Shown: positions 23,117-64,000 of the stretch, piece by piece
How the letters are laid out: each line of letters begins with the position of its first letter
Numbering within the stretch: the first letter of the stretch is position 1
NCBI GenBank assembly: GCA_013398295.1
Contig: VZSF01004760.1
Location: 310,001-374,000 of the forward strand
Source: Chionis minor
Taxonomy: Eukaryota > Chordata > Aves > Charadriiformes > Chionididae
Direction: 5' to 3'
DNA length: 64,000 nucleotides
Notes under the pieces: generated by a model
What the model was told of the DNA's origin: nothing
What the model saw: the letters and a program-made list of their open reading frames with translations, nothing else
The model's database searches: none
Translations under genes and position numbers: made by a program

Positions 23117-26076
23117 CTGTGAAAAAATGGGTTGCATGGTTAGGAGAGGATGTAGTAGCACCGTGAAGGTGTTGACTGTTTCTTGAGTAATTCAGGGGTT
23201 ATCTGCTCTGTGGCCCTGGCTGCGGTGCTGCTCGTGCCAGAGCCGTGGAGAAGGTTCTTGTCTCTGGCATTTGCCTTCATTTGTGACTCCCTTTCTGTGA
23301 TGCGAAGATGCTGTCAGCAGGCAGGCCAGCCGTAGGTTCGTTGGATTTCTTTTGCAGTGGATAATTTTCTAGCTGGCGGAGAAATGGGTGCAGCAGAGAG
23401 GAGGTGTACGCAGCTGAGACAGCTGGAGGAAAGGTCCGGGATGTGGCACAGCCGGTGGTGGCAGCCTGCAGGTCCCAGGGTGGCAGCAGCACTGTGGGAC
23501 TGGCCTTGGTGAGAAGCTGCTGCCAGAAATGTGCCCGTGACGAGCAGCTGGGATGTGAAGACATGTGAACTGCTCCAGCAGTGGTGGTATTTTTCCTCCT
23601 TCATCACAGCAAGAGCTCAAGCCCAGGTGTGGAGCGCTGGGGTTTCTTCCTGAGAAAGGCTGGCTTCCTGGCGAGCAGGCGCTGCCCTCTCCATTCCCTT
23701 GTCGGGAACGGAGGCTGGCAGCGTGTTGCCAAGCTCAGGGACAGACATACCCTCTGCCATGCTGGAGCGGGCTGGGGCAGCAGGGATGAGCAGCAGGTAC
23801 TGCCGGTAGACGCTGCAGTGGTGCGGGACTGGCACCGAACGGCGGAAGAGCCAGTGCTGGAGCTGGGGCTCCCTCCTGCACACCAGCCTGCAGAGGCATT
23901 TCCTGCGGGTGAGATGCTCATGTGCTTCCCACAGGAATAAAAACTCATTCTCTTGTCCAGAAATGCCTGATGAGGAGACACGGCACCACTGAGGGACCTC
24001 TGCACCTCCGGAGTGCCCCGTGGTGCCGAGGCTATCGCCCTTTGGAGGAAAGGGGCAGGATAAAGTCCATGCAGGGACCTTGGTCGGCTATTTGAATTAA
24101 TGCAGTTCGTCCTCGTTTCCTCCTCCTCCTCACTGCTGCGCTCCAGCCACAGAGCAGGTTTGGGATTATTTCTCTTACCCGGCTGAGCCAAGATGGTTCC
24201 TCCGCAGAGGGGCAGAGCCGGCACTCCCTGGCCCTGGCAGCACCTCGCAGCCAGCTCGGCTCCGGGTCCAGCCCCGGCGTCACTGGGATGGCTGGGCTGG
24301 GCGTCTGCTGGTCCTCATCCTCCTGCCGACGCGGCTAGCCCGGTCCTTTGGCCTCTCTTCCACTTGTAAGGCAACACTTTTAAGCTCGCCCCTGCCAAAA
24401 AGCTGCAGAAGGTGGGGCGAAGGGTGGCCTGCACCAGCCTGGGGCTCCCGGCGTGGATGGTCGGACAACAAGCGGTCGAACAAGTTCTTCCTCTGAACGC
24501 CCCGGCGTGCAACAAAACACAGACCGAAACAGCCGCCCCGTCCCTCGGTCGCGTGTTTCACAACCTCCCGCCGGCTGCACCCCTTGGCCGATGTGTTGAA
24601 CTGCAGGTGGGACCTGCCCTCAGCTCACCTGTGGCCTGAAGACCTGCCTGAAGTGCAAGTGGCCGCCGTCCTGCACCGGTGGCAGCGCCGGGCACCTGCT
24701 GCCCGGGAGTGGGAAAGAGCAGAGAGGGAGTGGAGTCGCAAGCGCCGCGGTGACGGAGATGCAGCGGTTTCTCCTGCTGGGCAGTATTCAGGAGGACAAG
24801 CCCTGCCCCGTGTCCCCACTACACCCTGTCCTGCAGCTAGGGTTCTGCCTGGAGCAGGGCTGCCAGGTTTGTGCATTTACAAAAAAAAAAAGGTTGGGCA
24901 ATAAATGAGCAGTTTCCCGGCGGCAGATAAAGTCTCACAGCTGGCGGGCTGTATCCCGAGCCATCGGCAACCTCCAGCACAAGAGCCACAGATGATACAG
25001 GGCCATGCTCTGGTTGAGTGTGGCAGTGGTGGCAACACCAGCCTGGGACCGGGGACGTGCAGCACCTTGACAGTGCCTTTTCTGTGCCTTATAAAGCCCC
25101 CAGATCCCACTAAATTCCTTGGGAGCTTCTGCTTTGCAAGGGTGCAGGGCGCTGACGATGAGATCAGTGCTATCTTACCTCTTTAAGAGGCAATGTGTCT
25201 TGGCTCTTGCCGAGTTTTTACTGGCATGCTTAACCTTTAACTAGGAAAAGAAAAATAGAGTTTGGTATGCCAGCCTTGGGAAGTTGCTAACCCCGCTCCA
25301 ACACCTCCTACTTTCTCTTTCGCAGCTCTGATACTGCTGTTCCTGTTCATCCCAAGACACTTCCCACCGCAGGGCCCGCGGCAGGTGGGGCAGCACCAGC
25401 AGTGCAGCCAGCTATAAGCTACGTACGCTCGGTCTCACTCAGGGTTCAGCCACACGTGCAGGAGAACGTTGTATCTTTCCCTCCGAAATGCCTGCGGATC
25501 TCGGGCAGAAGTCTGCAGGCATTTGTCGTGCCCATCAGTAAAGAAACAAAACGCGGGATACACGCCAGGGGAGATTTTTGGAGCTGAATACAGGTGCCCA
25601 GTTAAAGCTCGTCTTGTGGCTCCCGGAGCCGGGGATGAGGCTGGGCATTAAGGAAAATGCAGTAGACTCAGTTGCTCTGATTTCAGATCCTAACTCTGCC
25701 CTGGCCCAGTGGAAATTTTGCCTGTTTTGTGAATTCAGCTCACAGCCCGGTCTCCCTCGGTTCCTGGCACAGGGGGCAGCGCTTTCCTCGCCAGAGATTG
25801 TGAGGAAGGAACATCCGTGGCATTGAAATGAAGGCGCTGAAGCCAGCCCTTTATCAATGGTCCTAGGAGAGACGCAGCCCACGTGGGTCTGGAGTAACCC
25901 GTTGGGACCGTATCGCTCTAAATGCCTCCTCAACAGGATTTTTTAAAGCATTCCCAGGTCCATCCACCTAAAGATACCACCGCTCGCCGGGGCTGAAACG
26001 CAGCCCAGCAGCAGCCCCGAACCCACGCGCCAACCGGAGCTCCCCGACTCGAGATAGAAGCTGAAAGGGAACTTAC
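23117..26076 (-). other. SLC5A11: SLC5A11 5' intron
   Basis: Sequence between the acceptor at 23117 and the inferred donor at 26076. GC-rich with many overlapping chance ORFs (24.0-24.9 kb), none with splice signals or recognisable domains. No repeat was recognised. Confidence 0.45.
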
Positions 26077-26122
26077 TGCGCTCAGCTGGGTCTCATTCTG
26101 TTCCCTGTGCCGGGCACCACCA
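26077..26122 (-). other. SLC5A11: predicted noncoding first exon of SLC5A11
   Basis: A consensus donor (GCGCA, then gtaagttc) lies at 26076 on the - strand, about 75 bases downstream of a TATA-like TATTTAAG. It would splice to the acceptor at 23117 that must exist upstream of the ATG exon. The start is set about 30 bases below the TATA-like box and is inferred. Confidence 0.45.
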
Positions 26123-26145
26123 AGCCTCTGCCAACTGACAGGCAG

Positions 26146-26153
26146 CTTAAATA
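26146..26153 (-). promoter_or_regulatory. TATA-like box, candidate SLC5A11 promoter
   Basis: TATTTAAG on the - strand, correctly spaced for a start site near 26120. There is no CpG island here, which suits a tissue-restricted transporter promoter. Confidence 0.4.
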
Positions 26154-26159
26154 TTGCCA

Positions 26160-28900
26160 GAGAATCGGGATTTGCCAGCGGAGCTGTTAACGGTGTCACA
26201 AGGAATGAGAAGGAATATTTATAGTCAAAGTTAAACTAATTGCCTGAAGTTACTCTTTCCGTCTCCCGTGGCTCTGGTGAGAAGTGTATTATTTCACTAT
26301 CAGGGCTCACGGGTCAAACTCCACGGAGTGCCATTCTCTTAAGCAATCTGCGCAGCTAGAGAAGGGACAAGTAACAATAAAAAAAAAAATCTGTGCTGAT
26401 GTCCCCTCAAACTGACAGCCTGCGACACAGGGGGGAGCTGACAGCTAGTCCTGTCTCTAGGTTTATGTCTAAGCCTTACAAAGAGCAGAGTTCATCCATG
26501 GGCTGGGGTTCATAACTCATTTCTGAGCCTGTAGGTTAATCCCAGAATCAGGTTCCCTTCTGGGACTAGGCTGGAGATTTTGGCGTCAGCATCATCCCTC
26601 TGATAAAACTGCTAAACACTTGTGGCAGAATAACACGCAGAGAATGATGCTGAAGAGGGACCTTCCGGCACAGCAAGAGACTGTGGCAGGAGGCAGCTCA
26701 TACATCTCGTAAATCGGGGTGCACAGACCCCCAGGGCAGCCCCACCATGTCTCTTGCTGGGCAGGCGACCCGCTAGCTGGGAGGGCAGATTGAGCACGGG
26801 CACTGTCCTCACACAAGCCCAAGCCATGTCCCGATGGTGGGGTTGTCAACCCCAATTTTGCTGTATGTGATCCCCTAGGGGCATGTTTTACTGGCAAGTC
26901 TCAGCTCTTCTGCGACACCTGGGTGAAAGTCTCAGCCAAAGCAGGGCAGCCCCGGGGGAACTCCAGTCCCCTGGGCGTGAGCAGCATCTCTTAGCGCAGG
27001 TGCTGCTTTTCTCTCTCTCTCTCTCACTAATTGATTAATGTTGCAACTAACTGCACTGCTTGTACCCAAGGTTTTGTGAAATTTACCCTTTCCCTGACAA
27101 TCTCAGCTGCTAGAACTCAGGAGTTCAGCTCTCACCTTCCCTTTTGAGTTTTCTGGATCGACACTGGAGGCAAGTTAAAAAAAACCCAAAACACAAAAAA
27201 CACCACAACAAAAGAAGGCATTCCAATGTCTACGAAAGCAGAAAGCGAAAGAGGAAAAAACAAGTATCTGTATTTTATCTCATTGTTTCACACTCAGCTC
27301 ACAATTCTTATGGGCGTAACTAAGGGTCTTTGAATCTTGTGATTGGAGATGCTTTGATTGGGTCTGACAGAATTTGGAAAACACAGATTTTCCTAAATTG
27401 TGTGAGAACAATGTCTATCCCTGAGGGCTTCCAATTCAGCATCCAGGGGCCTTGTGCTACCGCCTGCTCTATGCCACTTTTTCCTGACTTCCAGCCCTTC
27501 CAGTCTGAAGCCCAGACTTCTCTTTGTCTCTTCAGCATCTTTCGTGGCACCTGGAAAATAATTATGGATCATGGCCGTTCAAACCATTGTCAAGATTCTT
27601 AGAGGGAGGGTTCATATGTGGTTCCAGTTTGGCTTGGAGATACCAGCCTAGTACTATTTTATCCCAGCCAGTCCACCAGCGGGAGCTGTGAACTTGTCCT
27701 CACCATGACTTTACTAAAGCTGCTCATTTTCTTTTCGATGTTTTTTTTTTCCCCATTCCTTGCAGGAAAGAGTAAAAAAATAATCCAAAGTTTGGAATGT
27801 AACCTGGGATTGTCACGACCACTGTTTCCCTGTGTCTATCAGAGGATGGAAGTGGCACCCTGTGGAGCAGGAGCCACGCCACGGCTGCATTCCATGCACT
27901 GACCCCCGGCTGCTGCCTGAGTTATTATTTCCTTTCCAAGGACAGGCTTTCCTGTGAAGACAGTCCCATGATCGAGACTGACGCAGGCATTCTCTCAAGT
28001 CTGGGCTGTACAAGGCTAAAAGGAGAGCATCCAGCCGGTCTGCTCATCCTGGGGAAAAATTCCCTCATGTTTGCAGTAATCAAGAAACAACAAAACAACA
28101 AGTACGTGTGGTGAATGGTGCTGACTGTTGTTATTGTACCATGCTGCAAAGGAGGCTCCGGGTCATCATTTCTGTGGCGGTTCATGGACCGCAGCCCAGG
28201 CTGCGCTGGGCTGTGCGGTGGGAGGTCTGACAGCCGCGCTGGGCAGTTCGAGAACCCCCGGGGCTGCAGAAAAGCCAGGCTTGGTCGGCCAGGAGGGCTA
28301 AAGAAACATCAGGAGGGGTTCGAGCACTTTAAAAGCATGTGCCCAACGAGGGATTTCTACCTGTAACTTGTCGTTAACTCTGTTCAGAGCTGGTTTACGG
28401 TTGCCGGTGCCATGGCCTCCAGGGAGGACCCGGTGATTGAGCAGGCTGCTGTAAACAAGCTAAACTACAACCAGGAAATCTGATACGAAGCTGGTCCCTA
28501 TCTATCTGCTGTTAGTGTAAAGGGAGATAAATTGCTCCAGGGATACAAACTCAACCTCAGCCAAGAATTCCTTTTCAGAGGGAAACAATTCACTGGCTCA
28601 TACGCTCACTAAATGTTTTCTTCTGAAGGCTGCAGAAAAAATCCATACTATCTTAAGAATTTGTTGCTCATATTCATCGCACTAGCCTGAACGGTGCTAC
28701 GAAAGCAGGTCTTTTCACAATTATGCAGTATTTTCCCCATACCAGCCCCAACCCAACAAGGTCAGATCCTGCATCTCTCTCCTGTAGGTGTAAGGGGCCA
28801 ATATGAAGAAGTGCAGCCGCAGAAGTGCCAGATGCGAATTCCTCAGACCTTCACCTGCAGCTGTTGTAAGAAGCAATTTTTGATGGAACACAGAGGTACG
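26160..28900. other. intergenic sequence between SLC5A11 and GRID2IP
   Basis: Contains a (CT)n run at 27010-27025 and A-rich low-complexity sequence near 27178-27260, but no exon, RNA gene or repeat family I can name. It contains or adjoins the point where human-16p12-type and human-7p22-type gene order meet. Confidence 0.45.
27010..27025 (+). repeat. (TC)n microsatellite
   Basis: Eight uninterrupted TC units. Confidence 0.85.
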
Positions 28901-28927
28901 TGCAGTCAGGAGGCAGAAGGCAGTAGC

Positions 28928-28933
28928 TTTATT
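28928..28933 (-). terminator. candidate poly(A) signal for GRID2IP
   Basis: AATAAA on the - strand, the first canonical hexamer I found after the GRID2IP stop at 30935. It would give a 3' UTR of about 2 kb. An earlier noncanonical signal cannot be excluded. Confidence 0.4.
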
Positions 28934-30934
28934 TTAGGAATAGCACATAGGCGTCGGGTAGAGACTGAATTGTGAATATACATAGTCCCATTATCAGATA
29001 ATATAACCATATGTGAGAAGTTCTGGTTCTTTGAAAATATTCCCATAAAAATACCAAAGGGATTGGAGTTCTAACTATTTTGGAAAGTTACAACATGTAG
29101 CAAAATCTATGTACAGCATTTTCACATTGGTAATGACAGTTTCAAAAGAACCTCCAGTGGTTTAAATACTGAGTATGTTTTTAGAAAAAAAAAAAAAAAT
29201 TCAACGGAATGCGGTGTGTAACATCCAAAACGGAAAGAGGAGCTGGGTGAGCATTGCCCTGTCACCGCCAGCGGGGCAGAGGAGAGGCAGAGACAGACGG
29301 GGCTGGACCTCTGGGAACACAACGCGTGAAACTACCTGGCACTTAAAGCTGTATAAACTGAGAACAGTTGTGAAAATATACTTCACTTTCTACAGCAGGG
29401 TTTAAAAAAATACTGAAAACCAAAGATTTGATGGTCGTAAGGTCTCCCATAAATAATGCACCAGTTGGTGATTCTGTACTTGAGCAGAGGCGGCAGTAAG
29501 AGCTCTTGCTCTGGCAACAGACAGGAGGAAGGTTACCTACGCTACGGCTTGCTGGAGCGCTTCCACGGGGCAGGATGTTGGAGCGTGTTGGGTTTGAAAG
29601 GCAACGGATGCATTTTGCACAGAGTAATGCCTCGCGATATTAACGCACTGTAGGTTTGCTGCCGTAAAGCTCTTGGGGCGCCGTGTGGCCCAGAGGGGTA
29701 TGCACTGACCACGGGATGCTGCTAGCCCTTTTCAGAGGGAATTAAGTCATCTAAATAACAATCAGACATTGTTGAAAAGATGGATGTGCACGCTCCTAGA
29801 GTTCCCTGGGTACAGTCAGTGTGAACAACTGGTCAAATCAGAGAATAAAGGGATTCTCAGGCCTTTGGAGAGAATAAAGGAGGGCAAGGGATGTGTTTCT
29901 CCCAGGTCTCTGCAGTGCCTCAGGGGCAGTACGCAGGGCTGCAGAGGACTCCCACGCGTTTTTAGGCTACCAGGGGTTCTGTATTTTCCAAAGAGGCACC
30001 AAAATGCTCAGGGGTTTATGTCTCCTGGCGAGTTCAATTAAGTCTAGTGCTGATGATGTTAAACTCTTGGGAAGATTTCAAGACCTGTCACTCTCTGCCA
30101 CACCTTTAAGCAAAGCTGGTGGCTGGGAAGGACTCTGGGCTTTCCTTACTCTCCAGCACAGCTGGGTAGAACCAGACTGGATCCATATTTGGGACCACAC
30201 GGACAAACCGGAAGGATTCTGCAAGGTCATATTGCTTTCCATTGCCACTGGTTGGCAATGACAGGGGATTAAAGCCTCTGGCGATCTCCACTCTGCTGTT
30301 ACAGTCTGTTCAGGTGGGGCTCCAGCCCCACAGTGCAGCCCAAGGGCAGAAGGGCTTGGAGAGGGATTTGAGAGGAGCTCAGCAGCATTGCTCCTCAGGG
30401 TCCCCCCGCGCTCCCTTCCCCACTGGACCTGCCCTGGCTCCCCTGGGTGTCTGTGGCTGGGCTCTACCCCGGCCCCGAGGCTGGCGGGGATGAGTGTGTC
30501 TGCCTGGGGAAAGCTGTATCCTGCGAGCACTGACTCCTTGCACAGCCATGCTCAAGCACTGGCTGTGGGGACGTGGGGAAGGTCTCCAGCAACTGCTGGT
30601 GCCAGTTATACATGTTCTGGAAACAAGGGAGTGTGGGGTTTTACCCAGATGTGTCTGAAATCCTCGACTCAGTAACACACTAGAAATGGAGGATGCGAAG
30701 GCGGCTGTTGTCAAGACCAGCACGGTGTTTACCTTCTTGTCCCTGTGCCTCACCCTTGCATCCACCCACCATCACCTGTGGTGCCTTTTCAGTGTCCAAA
30801 CTGCCCCGACCCCTCGGTCCGTGGTTCTGCTTGGTGGTAGCAGGTGACAGCAGCGTATTTACAACCAAACTCAACAGGAGCAAATTGCACTTTGTTGGCA
30901 ATAAATTCTTGCACCTCGCATTGCTGCAGGCCCG
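28934..30934 (-). other. GRID2IP: probable GRID2IP 3' UTR
   Basis: Noncoding stretch downstream of the stop on the gene's strand, up to the first AATAAA. Only chance ORFs were seen. Confidence 0.4.
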
Positions 30935-63583
<32,649 letters not shown>

Positions 63584-63660
63584 CTTTCTCCCTCACTGCC
63601 GTATTTCATCATTCTTGAGCAGAACTACAGTTGTGCACTTTACTACACACACCAGCCATA
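63584..63660 (-). promoter_or_regulatory. GRID2IP: 5' UTR/possible alternative promoter of short GRID2IP
   Basis: Sequence directly upstream of the short-isoform ATG. It is not CpG-rich and shows no clear TATA box, and no splice acceptor abuts the ATG, so transcription may start here. Inferred only. Confidence 0.35.
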
Positions 63661-63805
63661 TGGGCAGGGGATGGGAGCAGGGAGGAACCAGCACAGCACG
63701 TGCGTTATCCCTGCTATCCACAACCAAACGGATGAAGAAAATGTCAGCAAATTAAAATCTGCAGGAGCTTAATTCTGGGCAAATGGGATGAAAACCATTT
63801 GAGCT

Positions 63806-63855
63806 AAAAAAAAAAAAAACAAAAAACAAACCAACAAACAAACCAACAAAAAACT
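63806..63855 (+). repeat. A-rich simple sequence
   Basis: A run of A followed by caaa/ccaacaaa units. Low complexity, possibly a decayed tail, but no element body was recognised beside it. Confidence 0.75.
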
Positions 63856-64000
63856 TTTAACATCATCGGAAAAAGCCCAGCCTGAGGACAGGCGGGAGGA
63901 GGAGAGGTGTCTGCAGCCCCCAGTCGATCTGTGTGCTGAGTCGGGGGGGTCTTGGGTTACGCTGCACCGCAGCACCTTGCAGGGAGCATGTTAAACCTCG

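Noticed and set aside
23604..24224. 206-codon - strand ORF upstream of the SLC5A11 ATG exon
   Set aside because: It lies in the 5' intron of SLC5A11 and is GC-rich. The in-frame stop just before the SLC5A11 ATG rules out an extended N-terminus through it.

Overview
This is vertebrate nuclear DNA, almost certainly from a bird. The window holds intron-rich genes with strict GT-AG junctions. It also holds CR1 LINE pieces, one ending in the avian tail repeat, and a solo LTR of the avian ERVL type. There is no bacterial, phage or CRISPR content. Two single N bases (9361, 40929) mark a draft assembly.

Layout, left to right. 1-4443 is AT-rich and most likely the last intron of ARHGAP17 (nadrin/RICH1, + strand). 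The terminal exon starts at 4444, its stop codon ends at 4574, and a poly(A) signal lies at 5341. 5366-10786 is intergenic between two convergent genes and contains an orphan CpG island (about 8930-9557) with a solo ERVL-like LTR (9558-10261, 5-bp target duplication) at its edge. 10787-23071 (- strand) is a complete SLC5A11 coding sequence: 15 coding exons, 676 codons plus stop, all phases checked. A probable noncoding first exon and TATA-like promoter lie near 26077-26153. 26160-28900 is intergenic with nothing recognised. 30935-63583 (- strand) is a complete coding sequence for the short form of GRID2IP (delphilin): 21 coding exons, 951 codons plus stop. Intron 1 fills 55731-63569.

Functions. 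ARHGAP17 is a BAR/Rho-GAP protein whose C-terminus ends in a PDZ ligand. SLC5A11 is a sodium/myo-inositol (glucose-family) cotransporter (SMIT2/SGLT6). GRID2IP is a Purkinje-cell postsynaptic scaffold with a PDZ domain, a harmonin-homology domain and a formin FH2 domain. The three are independent genes, not a pathway. ARHGAP17 and SLC5A11 keep the tail-to-tail arrangement known in mammals (human 16p12). GRID2IP belongs to human 7p22, so the SLC5A11-GRID2IP neighbourhood is a synteny junction relative to human.

No undescribed biological system was found. The points most worth checking are the 14-nt first coding exon of short delphilin, a nearly absent FH1 proline tract that coincides with an N, the LTR/CpG-island junction, and the synteny junction.
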